From Falsiroseomonas bella (GTDB lineage: Bacteria; Pseudomonadota; Alphaproteobacteria; Acetobacterales; Acetobacteraceae), in contig NZ_QGNA01000003.1 in NCBI RefSeq assembly GCF_003173615.1, positions 248,001-312,000 on the forward strand: a DNA stretch of 64,000 nt, written 5' to 3'. A model generated the notes under the pieces. The model was not told the origin of the DNA, did no database searches, and saw only the letters and a program-made list of their open reading frames with translations. This document shows positions 8,355-18,707 of this stretch, one piece after another. The translations under genes and the position numbers were made by a program. Numbering within the stretch: the first letter of the stretch is position 1; each line of letters begins with the position of its first letter.

Positions 8355-10295
8355 ATGAGCAGCACCACCACTCCCGCTCCTGGCCCCGCACCCCGGGGCA
8401 AGCGCGGCCTCTCCGCCCTCGTCGCGCTGCTGCTTGCGGCTATCCTCGCCGTGGGCGTGAACATGCTGGCGGACCGGCTGCTGCCCAGCGCCCGCCTCGA
8501 TCTCACCCAGAACCGGCTCTACACGCTGTCCGACGGCACGGCGCAGGTGCTGCGCGGGCTCAACGACCCGATCACGCTGCGCCTGTTCTATTCGCGCCGC
8601 CTGGGTGCGGAGATCCCGGCCTATGGCGCCTATGCGGACCGCGTGCGCGCCATGCTCGACGAATACGTCGCGGTGGCCGGCGGCAGGCTGCGCCTGGAAG
8701 TGCTCGACCCGGAGCCCTTCTCCGAGACCGAGGACCGCGCCCAGGCGCTCGGCCTGCAGGGCGTGCCGGTGGACCAGTCCGGCGAGCAGGTCTGGTTCGG
8801 CCTGGTCGGCACCAATCTGCTGGATGACGAGCGCACCATCCCCTTCTTCCAGCCGGACCGCGAGCGCTTCCTGGAATACGACCTGACGCGGCTGGTGTGG
8901 GAATTGTCCAACCCGACGCGCCCGGTGCTGGGCGTCATGTCCTCGCTGCCGCTGAACGGCGATCCGCGGGCGCTGATGATGCGCCAGCCCGGCGTTGGCC
9001 AGCCCTATGTCGTGATGAACCAGCTGCGTCAGTTCTACACGGTGCGCGACGTGCCGCTGGACGCGCAGGTGATCGAGCCGGACGTGCAGGTGCTGCTGGT
9101 GGCGCATGCGCAGAACCTCTCGGACGCCACCCAATACGCCATCGACCAGTTCGTCATGCGCGGCGGGCGGCTGATCGTGATGGTGGACCCGCACAGCGAG
9201 AGCCAGGCCTCCCGTCCCTCCCCCGGCCAGCCACCGGCGCGCGACACCGCCAGCAACCTCGACCGGCTGCTGAACGCCTGGGGGATCGAGGCGCCGTCGA
9301 ACCAGGTGGTGCTGGACCAGCGCGGCGCCTGGCGCGTGCGCGCCGATCCGCGCGACCGCATCCAGGCGGTGGACTACCTCGCCTGGTTCAACGTGCCGCA
9401 GGCCGGTCTTTCCAACAGCGAGATCGCGACGGCGCAGCTTTCCCAGGTGACCGTCGCCTCGGCCGGCGAGGTGCGGCGGCGCGAGGGTGCGAGCATCGAA
9501 TTCGTGCCGCTCATTACCTCCAGCGAGCGCACCCAGATGGTGGATGCCGCCCGCGTGCGGCAGGAGCCGAGCCCGGCGCGGCTGCTGGCGGAATTTGCGC
9601 CGGATGGCCGCGCGCGGGTGATCGCGGCGCGCGTGCGCGGCCCGCTCAATTCGGCCTTCGAAGGCCCGCCCCCGCCGCCCGAGGGCGCCGAGCGGCCCGA
9701 AGACTTTCCGGCGCATCGGGCCCGCACGGAAGGCCCGGCGAACCTGGTCGTCGCGAACGACGCCGACATCCTGGAGGACCGGTTCTGGGTCCGCGTGCAG
9801 GATTTCTTCGGCCAGCAGGTCAGCACGCCCTTCAGCGACAACGGCGCGCTGGTTATCAACCTGGCCGACAGCATGGCGGGCGGCGAGGCGCTGGTCGGGC
9901 TCCGCTCGCGCGGCGAATCGCTCCGCCCCTTCGAGATGGTCGAGGACATCCGCCGCGGCGCGGAGGCGCAGTTCCGCCAGACCGAGCGCGGCCTGCAGGA
10001 GCGCCTGGAAGCCACCGAACGCCGCCTGCGCGAGCTGCGCCAGGGCCCGCAGGGCCAGCAGGCGAGCGCGGTGATCACGCCCGAGCAGCGTGCCGAGATC
10101 GACCGAGCGCGGGAGGAGATCCGCCGGACCCGCGGCGAGCTGCGCCAAGTGCAGCTCGAACTCCGCCGCGACATCGAGGGGCTGGAAAACCGCCTGCGGC
10201 TGCTCAACATCGTGCTGGTGCCAGCGCTGCTGACGGTCTTCGCCATCGGCCTCGGCATCGTCCGGGCACGCCGCCGCGCGGGAGCCCGGGCATGA
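8355..10295 (+). CDS. GldG-family ABC auxiliary protein
   Basis: A 646-residue protein with a short cytoplasmic N terminus, one transmembrane helix at about 17-36, a large periplasmic domain, and a second helix near the C terminus (LLNIVLVPALLTVFAIGLGIV). The SARLDLTQNRLYTLSDGTAQVL segment and the LSNPTRPVLGVMSSLPL region match the GldG/uncharacterised ABC auxiliary family. A strongly charged coiled-coil stretch (about 530-620, ERRLRELRQ repeats) precedes the last helix. The stop overlaps the next ATG by four bases. It probably connects the permease to an extracytoplasmic partner; that role is inferred. Confidence 0.87.
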   Translation: MSSTTTPAPGPAPRGKRGLSALVALLLAAILAVGVNMLADRLLPSARLDLTQNRLYTLSDGTAQVLRGLNDPITLRLFYSRRLGAEIPAYGAYADRVRAMLDEYVAVAGGRLRLEVLDPEPFSETEDRAQALGLQGVPVDQSGEQVWFGLVGTNLLDDERTIPFFQPDRERFLEYDLTRLVWELSNPTRPVLGVMSSLPLNGDPRALMMRQPGVGQPYVVMNQLRQFYTVRDVPLDAQVIEPDVQVLLVAHAQNLSDATQYAIDQFVMRGGRLIVMVDPHSESQASRPSPGQPPARDTASNLDRLLNAWGIEAPSNQVVLDQRGAWRVRADPRDRIQAVDYLAWFNVPQAGLSNSEIATAQLSQVTVASAGEVRRREGASIEFVPLITSSERTQMVDAARVRQEPSPARLLAEFAPDGRARVIAARVRGPLNSAFEGPPPPPEGAERPEDFPAHRARTEGPANLVVANDADILEDRFWVRVQDFFGQQVSTPFSDNGALVINLADSMAGGEALVGLRSRGESLRPFEMVEDIRRGAEAQFRQTERGLQERLEATERRLRELRQGPQGQQASAVITPEQRAEIDRAREEIRRTRGELRQVQLELRRDIEGLENRLRLLNIVLVPALLTVFAIGLGIVRARRRAGARA

Positions 10296-11383
10296 ACCGC
10301 CGCACCATCCTGCTGCTCGGGACCGCCGCCGCAGCGACCGTCGGCGCCGCCATCATGCTGACGCCCGACCGCACGGAGCCGCCGGTCTCGACGGCGACGC
10401 CGCTCGCCTTCCCCGGCCTCGCGCCGCGGCTGGCGAATGCCGCGAGGATCGAGGTGACGCGCCATGACGGCACGCTGACCGTCAACCGCGAGGGCGAGGC
10501 CTGGGTGCTGCCCGCCAAGGCCGGCCATCCGGTTCGCCCCGAGAAGGTACGCGAATTGCTCGTCGGCCTGACCGAGCTGCGCCTGACCGAGCCGCGCACG
10601 GCCAACCCGGAGCTGCTGGAGCGTCTCGGCGTCGAGGATCCGACAAAGCAGGGCGCCACATCCTCCCTGCTGCGCGTGCTGGATGCGCAGGGCGGCGTGA
10701 TCGCGGAGCTGATCATCGGCCGGCGGCGGATGCGCGTGCAGGGCAACGTGCCGGAAAGCGTCTATGTCCGCCGCCCCGGCGAGGCGCAGGCCTGGCTGGC
10801 CGAAGGCCGGCTGCCCATCGACTCCGACCCCAATCTCTGGATCGACCGCGACATCGCGAACATCCCGCGCGAGCGCGTGCGCGCCGCCGAGATCGAGCGC
10901 GTGGGCGAGCCGCGCCTGGTGCTGCGCCGCGGCGGCGAGCCGGATGGCACGATGGCCGTGGTGGAGCCCGCCGAGACGCCGGAGCTCGACGAGATCAGCC
11001 TGGACGAGGTCGGACGCGCCTTCGAGTTCCTAACCTTCCTCGACGTGCAGCGCGCCGCCGACATCCCCGGCGAGAAGATCGGCGAGGCGCGCTTCGCGCT
11101 CACCGACGATCTCCGCATCGCCGTGGTCGCGCACAAGGACGGCGAGAATCTCTGGGTGCGGCTGTCCGCCGAGGGCGGCGAGGAAGGGCAGCGGCTGAAC
11201 GCGCGCTGGCAGGGCTGGGCCTACCAGGTCGGCCAGTGGAAGGAGAAGGCCTTCGTCCCGCGCCTCGCCGACCTGGTGAAGGAGCAGCGCGCGCCGGCGC
11301 CGGATCAGGCGCCCGCGGCCGAGGCCCCGGCCACGCCTGGCACGGCCGCGCAGCCGGCACCGCCGGCGCAGCAGCCGAATTGA
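10292..11383 (+). CDS. DUF4340 domain-containing periplasmic protein
   Basis: A 363-residue protein with an N-terminal membrane anchor or signal (RRTILLLGTAAAATVGAAIML) and an extracytoplasmic domain of DUF4340 type. These regularly follow GldG-like genes: an N-terminal half scoring a charge- and Leu-rich repeat, and a C-terminal half with WQGWAYQVGQWKEKAF. The last 35 residues are Ala/Pro-rich and probably disordered. The ATG overlaps the GldG-like stop by four bases. The start codon of the Nudix gene overlaps its own stop. Function is unknown beyond membership of the exporter unit. Confidence 0.83.
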   Translation: MNRRTILLLGTAAAATVGAAIMLTPDRTEPPVSTATPLAFPGLAPRLANAARIEVTRHDGTLTVNREGEAWVLPAKAGHPVRPEKVRELLVGLTELRLTEPRTANPELLERLGVEDPTKQGATSSLLRVLDAQGGVIAELIIGRRRMRVQGNVPESVYVRRPGEAQAWLAEGRLPIDSDPNLWIDRDIANIPRERVRAAEIERVGEPRLVLRRGGEPDGTMAVVEPAETPELDEISLDEVGRAFEFLTFLDVQRAADIPGEKIGEARFALTDDLRIAVVAHKDGENLWVRLSAEGGEEGQRLNARWQGWAYQVGQWKEKAFVPRLADLVKEQRAPAPDQAPAAEAPATPGTAAQPAPPAQQPN

Positions 11384-11826
11384 GCGGCAACCCGCGCGAA
11401 TACCCGACCCGCCCCTGGGTCGGCATCGGCGTGCTGGTCTTCCGGGGCGCCGATGTGCTGCTGGTCCGTCGCGGCCGGCCGCCGCGCATGGGCGAATGGT
11501 CGCTTCCCGGCGGCGCGCAGCGCCTCGGCGAGCGCGCCGAGGAGACGGCACGACGAGAACTGCTCGAGGAAGCCGGCGTCGAGGTCGGACCACTCGAGCT
11601 GCTCGCCGTGGTGGATGCGATCACGCCCGGCGAGGCCGGCGCCGGCCCGCGCTTCCACTACACGATCATCGACTTCGTGGCGGCGTGGGAAGCGGGCGAG
11701 CCGCGACCCGGCGGCGACGTGACGGAGGTGGCGTGGTGCGACAGCGCACGCCCCGACAGCTTCGGCCTGTGGCCCGAGGCACTGCGCGTCATCGCGCTCG
11801 CGCGGCGCCGCCTCGGCCTCGACTGA
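11380..11826 (+). CDS. Nudix hydrolase
   Basis: A 148-residue Nudix-fold pyrophosphohydrolase. The complete Nudix box is present: GAQRLGE, seven residues, then RELLEEAG at about residues 44-66, with the Glu residues that hold magnesium. I start at a TTG at 11380 that overlaps the DUF4340 stop by four bases (the read-through frame upstream has no ATG near the domain). The substrate (NADH, ADP-ribose, an oxidised nucleotide or other) cannot be assigned. Translational coupling to the ABC unit may be incidental or may mean co-function. Confidence 0.85.
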   Translation: MSGNPREYPTRPWVGIGVLVFRGADVLLVRRGRPPRMGEWSLPGGAQRLGERAEETARRELLEEAGVEVGPLELLAVVDAITPGEAGAGPRFHYTIIDFVAAWEAGEPRPGGDVTEVAWCDSARPDSFGLWPEALRVIALARRRLGLD

Positions 11827-13246
<1,420 letters not shown>

Positions 13247-13254
<8 letters not shown>

Positions 13255-13519
13255 GGCGTCTCCGCCGGCGCCGCAGGATGCCGATGACCAGCAGCAGGTC
13301 GCCGAGGACGAACGGAATCACCCAGGCCGGCGCGGTCAGCACCGGCAGGAAGACCAGGTCCCAAAGCTCCGGCGCGATCCGCCGCTGCACGCCGGCCTGC
13401 AGCGTGTTGAGGAAGGGCGGGTAGAGTTCGAAGATCAAGGCCCCGAGCGGCGTCCAGGGGCCGAACCAGATGGCAATGCCGCCCGCCAGGGCCAGCAGCA
13501 TTGCCGCCAGGATGATCAC
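13247..13519 (-). CDS. Small hydrophobic membrane protein between msrP and the regulator
   Basis: A 90-residue protein with two to three hydrophobic stretches (IILAAMLLALAGGIAIWF near the N terminus, and WVIPFVLGDLLLVIGIL near the C terminus) and an Arg-rich cytoplasmic tail. It starts at a GTG (13519) whose bases overlap the msrP stop, and its stop overlaps the regulator start by eight bases, so translational coupling on both sides is likely. It is far too short to be MsrQ, the usual haem-binding partner of MsrP. I do not recognise a family. Confidence 0.7.
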
Positions 13520-14508
13520 GCCCAGAGCCGTTCGTTCTGCAGGTTGGTGTAGAGCGAGGCGACGAACTCGCCATAGCCGTTGAAGATCTGCGTCGGCACG
13601 CGCTCCCCAGTGCCGATCAGGCGCTCGGTCGCCTGGCTCCAGCGGGGATGCGGCACCTCCGGGTTCACATTCGCCCAGAAGCCGTACTCGTTGCCCTGCA
13701 GCGTCTCCCAGAAGCTTTTCGGCCGCTCGTCGGTCAACGTGATGCGGGCGAGCGACTTGCCGGACTTGAAGCCGTATTTCCATGGGAAGACGATGCGGAA
13801 CGGCCCGCCATTCTGCGCCGGCAGCGGGCGGCCATAGATGCCGGTGACGATGAAGGTCAGCTCGTTCGCCGCTTCCTCGACCGTGCAGCCCTCGATATGC
13901 GGCCAGGGGTACCAGCTCTGCCGCAGGCCCACCATGGAATCCGGCCGCTGCGCCGTCTCCAGGCGCACATACTTCGCCGAGCCGAGCGGCTTCACGATCT
14001 CCAGCAGCTTGGAGAGCTGGAAGCCGGTCCAGGGCACCGTCATCGCCCAGGCCTCGACACAGCGCAGGCGATAGACGCGCTCCTCCAGCCCGATGCGCTT
14101 CATCAGGTCGTCTACGGCGAATTCGCCGGGCTGCTCGACCATGCCGTCCACCTTCACCGTCCAGGGGCTGGTCGGCATGCGCTGGGCGGTCGGCCAGATG
14201 TCCTTGTTCGAGCCGAATTCGTAGAAATTGTTGTAGGTGACGGGGTCGCGCTCGGGCGTCAGGGCGCGGCCCGGCTGGTAGCGCGGGTTGCGCATTGCCG
14301 GCGGCAGGTCCGGCAGGTCCGCCGGGTTGCGCTGCCAGGGATCGTTGGAGGAGCGGCCGCGGCCGAACAGCCACTGCGCCTGCGCCTCGGCCGAGAGCAT
14401 CACTCCCGCGCCGGCGGCGGCCATCAGCGCGCGGCGGTTCAGCGCGACATGTTCGGGCGTTGCGGCATGGTCCGGCAGTTCCCAGCCACGCTTGCGATGG
14501 ATGCGCAT
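13516..14508 (-). CDS. msrP: Periplasmic methionine-sulfoxide reductase catalytic subunit MsrP
   Basis: Molybdopterin-dependent reductase that repairs oxidised methionines in periplasmic proteins. The 330-residue protein has a Tat-type signal (NRRALMAAAGAGVMLSAEAQA; the twin Arg is present) and the sulfite-oxidase fold: NNFYEFG, the Mo-ligand Cys in RCVEAWAM, GGPFRIVFPWKYGFKS and a C-terminal PTQIFNGYGEFVASLY. I chose the ATG at 14508; a longer frame reaches 14685 but reads through intergenic sequence. Normally MsrQ follows; here a 90-residue membrane protein does instead. Export would use the Tat pathway, whose TatB and TatC are in this window. Confidence 0.93.
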   Translation of the reverse strand: MRIHRKRGWELPDHAATPEHVALNRRALMAAAGAGVMLSAEAQAQWLFGRGRSSNDPWQRNPADLPDLPPAMRNPRYQPGRALTPERDPVTYNNFYEFGSNKDIWPTAQRMPTSPWTVKVDGMVEQPGEFAVDDLMKRIGLEERVYRLRCVEAWAMTVPWTGFQLSKLLEIVKPLGSAKYVRLETAQRPDSMVGLRQSWYPWPHIEGCTVEEAANELTFIVTGIYGRPLPAQNGGPFRIVFPWKYGFKSGKSLARITLTDERPKSFWETLQGNEYGFWANVNPEVPHPRWSQATERLIGTGERVPTQIFNGYGEFVASLYTNLQNERLWA

Positions 14509-14566
14509 GGTCCTCTCCGCGTTCGGGCGGCCAACCCGGATAAGGTTCTGTCGGCTTCCCCCCGCG

Positions 14567-16018
14567 TCAAGGCGCGGGGCGGGGAAGGATCGCCGTCGGC
14601 GGCTGTCCGGGCCGGGTCTCGACGCGGAAGACGCGATACCGTTCGGCCTCGATGCCGTGCCGGGCACGGACCAGCGAGCCCTCAATGCGGCGGACGGGCT
14701 CGGCCTCGGGCCAGTCCGGCGCGCTGTCCCGTCTTTCGCTCTGCACCAGCATGCCGGTTACGCCGGGGATCGGGCGCGGCAGGTTGAAAAGTGTCCATCT
14801 CGGGTTCAGCGCCATCACCGGCACCCCGGGCGGCAGCCGCAACGCGAGTTGCGAGGCCAGGCCGTATTCCTCGGCGGCGACGAAGCCGGCGCCGATGCGC
14901 CGCCGCTCGGCCTCGACGGCGGCGGCGAAATCGTCCCAGCCGCCAAGGCGGGCGAGCGTCGGGTCCTGGCGGCGCGGCAGCGGGAGGGGCGCGAAGGCGG
15001 ACTGAATGTAGGCGCCGAGCGCGAGCACGGCGCCGAGCGCGAGCGCCGGCCGCCGCCAGCCCAGCAGCCGGCGCGGCGTGAAGGACGCGGCGGCGATGCA
15101 GGCGGCGGGGTACAGGATGGCGGGCCAGTTGCCCTGCACCCGGCTGCCGGTTGCCTGCCAGAGGAAGATCGCGGTCCCCGGCAGCACCATCGCCGCCAGC
15201 AGGCCCGCCCCGGCATCGCCGCGCCGCCACCAGGCGGCGACCGCCAGCCCGAGGCCCGCGACACAGAGGATGAAGACCAGCGGCGTGGCCAGCCCGAACT
15301 GGCTGCCGATCAGCTCGCCCAGGAAGCGGAAGGTGACGCCCGGCGCGTCCACGCCGGCCCGGCCGCCCTGCTTGGCGAAGCTCGCCCAATCATGCGCGGC
15401 GTTCCAGAGGATCACCGGGGCGAACACCACCGCCGCCAGAACGCCGCCGGCATAGAGCCGCCAGTCCCGCCACCAGCGCCAGGCGGGGCGGGACATGAGC
15501 AGCCAGGCCACTGCGCCCGCGCCGAGCAGCACCGCGGTGTATTTGGACAGCAGCGCCAGGCCGCAGAACAGCCCGAAGGCCAGCCACCAGCGCCCATCGC
15601 CATCCGTATGCAGCCGCGCCAGGGCCCAGAGCGCGGCGCACCAGAACACCAGCAGCGGCGTGTCCGGCGTGGCGAGGATGCCGCCGACGCCGACGACCAG
15701 CGTGGCGTTGAACAGCGCGGCCGCCCAGGCGCCGGGGCGCTGCGCCGGGAACAGGCGGTTGGCCGCATCCGCCAGCGCCAAGCTGGCAAGGGCGATGCCG
15801 ATCGGCCCGAGCAGGCGGATGCCGAAGGCGGTCTCGCCCGCCAGCAGCGTGCCCGCCCGGATGAAGACGGCGATCATCGGGGGGTGATCGAGATAGCCGG
15901 GCTGTAGCACGCGCGACCACACCCAATAGTACGCCTCGTCCGGCGCGAGCGGCGTGATCGCGGCGACGACCAGCCGCAGCGCGGTGACCGCCAGCAGGGC
16001 AGCGCCCCAGGCGCTCAT
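14567..16018 (-). CDS. GT39/ArnT-like membrane glycosyltransferase
   Basis: A 483-residue multi-spanning enzyme of the dolichyl-phosphate-mannose/ArnT superfamily, which moves a sugar from a polyprenyl phosphate to an acceptor in the periplasm. The N terminus carries the acidic catalytic motif APDEAYYWVW followed by GYLDHPPMIAVFIR. Around ten hydrophobic helices and a C-terminal soluble domain follow. The stop lies 47 bases from the region upstream of msrP. It lies downstream of the GT2-GtrA gene (three bases between stop and start), so the pair probably forms one pathway: polyprenyl-phosphate sugar synthesis, flipping, then transfer. Confidence 0.85.
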   Translation of the reverse strand: MSAWGAALLAVTALRLVVAAITPLAPDEAYYWVWSRVLQPGYLDHPPMIAVFIRAGTLLAGETAFGIRLLGPIGIALASLALADAANRLFPAQRPGAWAAALFNATLVVGVGGILATPDTPLLVFWCAALWALARLHTDGDGRWWLAFGLFCGLALLSKYTAVLLGAGAVAWLLMSRPAWRWWRDWRLYAGGVLAAVVFAPVILWNAAHDWASFAKQGGRAGVDAPGVTFRFLGELIGSQFGLATPLVFILCVAGLGLAVAAWWRRGDAGAGLLAAMVLPGTAIFLWQATGSRVQGNWPAILYPAACIAAASFTPRRLLGWRRPALALGAVLALGAYIQSAFAPLPLPRRQDPTLARLGGWDDFAAAVEAERRRIGAGFVAAEEYGLASQLALRLPPGVPVMALNPRWTLFNLPRPIPGVTGMLVQSERRDSAPDWPEAEPVRRIEGSLVRARHGIEAERYRVFRVETRPGQPPTAILPRPAP

Positions 16019-16021
16019 CCC

Positions 16022-17125
16022 TCAGCGCGTCCGCCAGACCAGGGTGGAGGAGACGGCGTAGTTCCAGACCACGGTGATGAGCGCGCCCGCCGCCCCGGCC
16101 AGGCCCCAGGCCAGCACGCCGTCGCGGACCAGCAGGTTCGCGATGCCGACATTCGCCGCCGCGCCGATGCCGCAGACCAGGTAGAACAGCACCAGCCCGC
16201 GCCACAGCGCCGCGCCGCGCAGCCGCGCATCGCGATAGGTGATGCGGTTGTTCAGGACGAAGTTCGCCGTCATCGCCACCAGCGTCGCGCCCCATTGCGC
16301 CAGGCCGAAGGCGAAGCCTGCGAACACCAGGGTGGCCAGCGCGGCCATGTGCACCAGCACGCCGACCGCGCCGACGGCCGCGAAGGCGACGAAGCGCAGC
16401 GGCACGAGGCCGCCCGTCAGCTTGTCCAGCAGCAGGCCCGCGAATTCCATCAGGACCGTCGCGTCGAGCTTGGAATCGCCATGCTCGCGCGCCCGGAAGC
16501 TGTAGGGGACCTCGACGATCCTGACTGTCCTCGGCACGGTCAGCAGCAGGTCGAGCAGGATCTTGAAGCCGCGCCCCGTCAGCCTTGGCGCCGCCTGTTC
16601 CACCAGGTCGCGCCGCAGCAGGAAGAAGCCGCTCATCGGGTCGGCGACGGTGACGGGCAGCAGCGCCTGCGCCAATCGCGTGCCGGCATCGGAGAGCGCG
16701 CCGCGGGCAGCCGAGAAGCCTTCCGACGCCGCCCCGCCCGCGACATGGCGCGAGCCGATGGCGATGTCGGCGCCCTGCTCCACCGCGCGCAGCATGGCGG
16801 GCAGGATCGTCTCGTCATGCTGCAGGTCGCCATCCATCACGGCGACGAAGGGGGAGGAGACGGAGAGCATCCCCTCGATGCTGGCAGAGGCAAGGCCGCG
16901 CCGCCCGACGCGGCGGATGCAGCGGATGCGGGGATCGCGCGCGGCGATGGCGCGGACCTCCGCCGTGGTGCCGTCGGGGCTGTCGTCGTCGACGAACACG
17001 GCTTCCCAGGCGATCCCCGCCAGGGCCGCATCCAGCCGCTGGACCAGCGGCACAACGTTCGCCGCCTCGCGGAAGACCGGTATGACGATCGCGAGGCGGG
17101 CCGGCAGGACGGAGGACTCGATCAC
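16022..17125 (-). CDS. GT2 polyprenyl-phosphate glycosyltransferase fused to a GtrA-like domain
   Basis: A 367-residue fusion. Residues 1 to about 235 are a DPM1-like family 2 glycosyltransferase (LAIVIPVFREAANV, FVDDDSPDGT, VMDGDLQHDE, DPMSGFFLLRR). Residues from about 240 form a four-helix GtrA-type membrane domain (PLRFVAFAAVGAVGVLVH, NFVLNNRITY, TLVWRTR). The first part would make polyprenyl-phosphate-linked sugar on the cytoplasmic face, and GtrA domains are thought to help translocate it. It is directly upstream of the GT39 gene. The sugar and the final acceptor are unknown. Confidence 0.9.
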   Translation of the reverse strand: MIESSVLPARLAIVIPVFREAANVVPLVQRLDAALAGIAWEAVFVDDDSPDGTTAEVRAIAARDPRIRCIRRVGRRGLASASIEGMLSVSSPFVAVMDGDLQHDETILPAMLRAVEQGADIAIGSRHVAGGAASEGFSAARGALSDAGTRLAQALLPVTVADPMSGFFLLRRDLVEQAAPRLTGRGFKILLDLLLTVPRTVRIVEVPYSFRAREHGDSKLDATVLMEFAGLLLDKLTGGLVPLRFVAFAAVGAVGVLVHMAALATLVFAGFAFGLAQWGATLVAMTANFVLNNRITYRDARLRGAALWRGLVLFYLVCGIGAAANVGIANLLVRDGVLAWGLAGAAGALITVVWNYAVSSTLVWRTR

Positions 17126-17198
17126 CCCTGCCCCATACCGCCGGACGCGCCGGCGGGAAACGGCGCGCCGGCGGCCAGGGCCCCGGCCGCCGGGGAGG

Positions 17199-17327
17199 TC
17201 AGCCCACCATGCGCTCCGCCAGGGCCATCAACAGCACCGCCAAGATCGCCGTGCCGGCGATCAGCGGGAAGGTCCAGGGCATCTGCGGCGGATGACGGTC
17301 GTCGTGGTTCGGATGCAGGATTTTCAT
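17199..17327 (-). CDS. 42-residue single-helix membrane peptide
   Basis: A short reading frame starting MKILHPNHDDRHPPQMPW, with a His/Asp/Pro-rich head, then one hydrophobic helix (TFPLIAGTAILAVLLMALAERMVG). The clean charged-head/helix architecture and ATG start make it a plausible small inner-membrane protein, in the style of other short membrane proteins adjacent to tRNA genes. No clear Shine-Dalgarno is visible (the upstream sequence is GAGTTCGGCCCGGC). I do not recognise a family, and it could be a chance frame. Confidence 0.5.
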   Translation of the reverse strand: MKILHPNHDDRHPPQMPWTFPLIAGTAILAVLLMALAERMVG

Positions 17328-17392
17328 GCCGGGCCGAACTCATGGCAGCCTCGGCAGTTCGTGAAGATTCCGCGCTGACAACGCTGCGCTTA

Positions 17393-17465
17393 TGAGCCCG
17401 GTGGGACTCGAACCCACGACCCCATGATTAAAAGTCACGTGCTCTACCGGCTGAGCTACGGGCTC
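17393..17465 (-). tRNA. tRNA-Lys (TTT)
   Basis: Reading the minus strand, GAGCCCG pairs with CGGGCTC to form the seven-pair acceptor stem, and the discriminator is A. The anticodon loop is CTTTTAA, giving anticodon TTT. The T-arm is GTGGG/TTCGAGT/CCCAC. CCA is not encoded. Confidence 0.96.
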
Positions 17466-17504
17466 GTCCTGCCGACCGCGGAACGGGCCGGCGCAGCGCC
17501 GGCT

Positions 17505-18074
17505 TTAGGCGTCCGCCGCAGGGGTGCTGTCAACCCCGCCGGCCCCTTCCGCGGGCTTCTCCGCCTCGGCCGCAGGTGCCGCCGCGGTGCCGGGCTTCAT
17601 GGACTTCACCACGTCCGGCTCCCGCACCATGCCGTTCGGGCCGCCCCCGCGCTTGATCTTGTCCACCACATCCATGCCGGAGACCACACGGCCCCAGATG
17701 GTGTACTGGCCGTCCAGGCTCGGCGCCGGGGCGAACATGATGAAGAACTGGCTGTTCGCGCTGTTCGGGTTGTTGGTGCGCGCCATGCCGCAGGTGCCGC
17801 GCATGAAGCGGGCCTTGCCGGGCGGGCTGAATTCCGCCGGCAGATCGGGCAGGTCGGAGCCGCCGGTGCCCGTGCCCGTGGGGTCGCCGCCCTGCGCCAT
17901 GAAGCCGTCGATCACGCGGTGGAAGGGCGTGCCGTCGTAGAAGCCGCGCGCGGCGAGCGCCTTGATCTGCTCGACATGCTTCGGTGCGAGATCAGGCAGC
18001 AGCTCGATCGTCACCGTGCCGTCCTTGAGCTCCAGCAGCAGGGTGTTCTCTGGGACGGGGCTTGCTTCGCTCAT
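17505..18074 (-). CDS. Cyclophilin-type peptidyl-prolyl isomerase, cytoplasmic
   Basis: A 189-residue cyclophilin. The fold hallmarks are FHRVIDGFMAQGGDPTGTGTGG, MARTNNPNSANSQFFIM and LDGQYTIWGRVVSGMDVVD. The substrate-site Arg, Phe, Met and Gln are present. No signal peptide precedes the domain if the ATG at 18074 is used; a longer frame from 18128 adds a polar stretch only. The C-terminal 35 residues are Ala/Glu/Pro-rich. It lies downstream of a paralogue with a signal peptide, so one copy is likely cytoplasmic and the other periplasmic. Confidence 0.92.
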   Translation of the reverse strand: MSEASPVPENTLLLELKDGTVTIELLPDLAPKHVEQIKALAARGFYDGTPFHRVIDGFMAQGGDPTGTGTGGSDLPDLPAEFSPPGKARFMRGTCGMARTNNPNSANSQFFIMFAPAPSLDGQYTIWGRVVSGMDVVDKIKRGGGPNGMVREPDVVKSMKPGTAAAPAAEAEKPAEGAGGVDSTPAADA

Positions 18075-18137
18075 CGGGTCGGTCCTGCTGTTCGTGTCCT
18101 GGTGCAACGCATCGGCCGAAGCCGGCAACCTATAGGC

Positions 18138-18707
18138 TCAGCCGATATCGGCTGCTACCCGCATGCGGCGGATGCGGTCGGGCGGCGGCGGCACCATGCC
18201 GGACTGGCCAACGCCGCGCTTGATCTTGTCCACTGCCTCCATGCCGGAAACGACGCGGCCCCAGATGGTGTACTGGCCGTCCAGGAAGGGGGCGGGGGCG
18301 AACATGATGAAGAACTGGCTGTTCGCCGAGTTGGGATTCTGTGCCCGCGCCATGCCGCAGGTGCCGCGCAGGAACCGCGCGCGGCTCGCCGGGACGAACT
18401 CGGCCGGCAGGTCGGGCAGCGGCGAGCCGCCGGTCCCGGTGCCGGTGGGGTCGCCGCCCTGCGCCATGAAGCCCTCCATCACGCGGTGGAAGGGCGTGTT
18501 GTTGTAGAAGCCCTGGCGCGTCAGCGTGCGCATCCGCTCGACATGGCGCGGCGCGAGCTCCGGCAGCATAAGGATGCGCACCTCGCCGTCCTTCAGCTCC
18601 ATCACCAGCGTGTTCTCGGGATTGGTGGGCTGCGCCTGGGCGCGAGCCACGGCCGGCAGCGCGAAGGTGGCGCCAATCAGCGCGCGACGACGGAAGGAAA
18701 GCATCAT
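18138..18707 (-). CDS. Cyclophilin-type peptidyl-prolyl isomerase, exported
   Basis: A 189-residue paralogue of the downstream cyclophilin with the same FHRVMEGFMAQGGDP and NSANSQFFIMFAP motifs. It differs at the N terminus, which is an export signal (SFRRRALIGATFALPAVARAQA), including consecutive Arg residues before a hydrophobic core and an ARA/QA cleavage site; Tat or Sec routing is possible. The ATGATG start overlaps the coaD stop codon, so the two genes are coupled. It would assist folding in the periplasm. Confidence 0.92.
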   Translation of the reverse strand: MMLSFRRRALIGATFALPAVARAQAQPTNPENTLVMELKDGEVRILMLPELAPRHVERMRTLTRQGFYNNTPFHRVMEGFMAQGGDPTGTGTGGSPLPDLPAEFVPASRARFLRGTCGMARAQNPNSANSQFFIMFAPAPFLDGQYTIWGRVVSGMEAVDKIKRGVGQSGMVPPPPDRIRRMRVAADIG

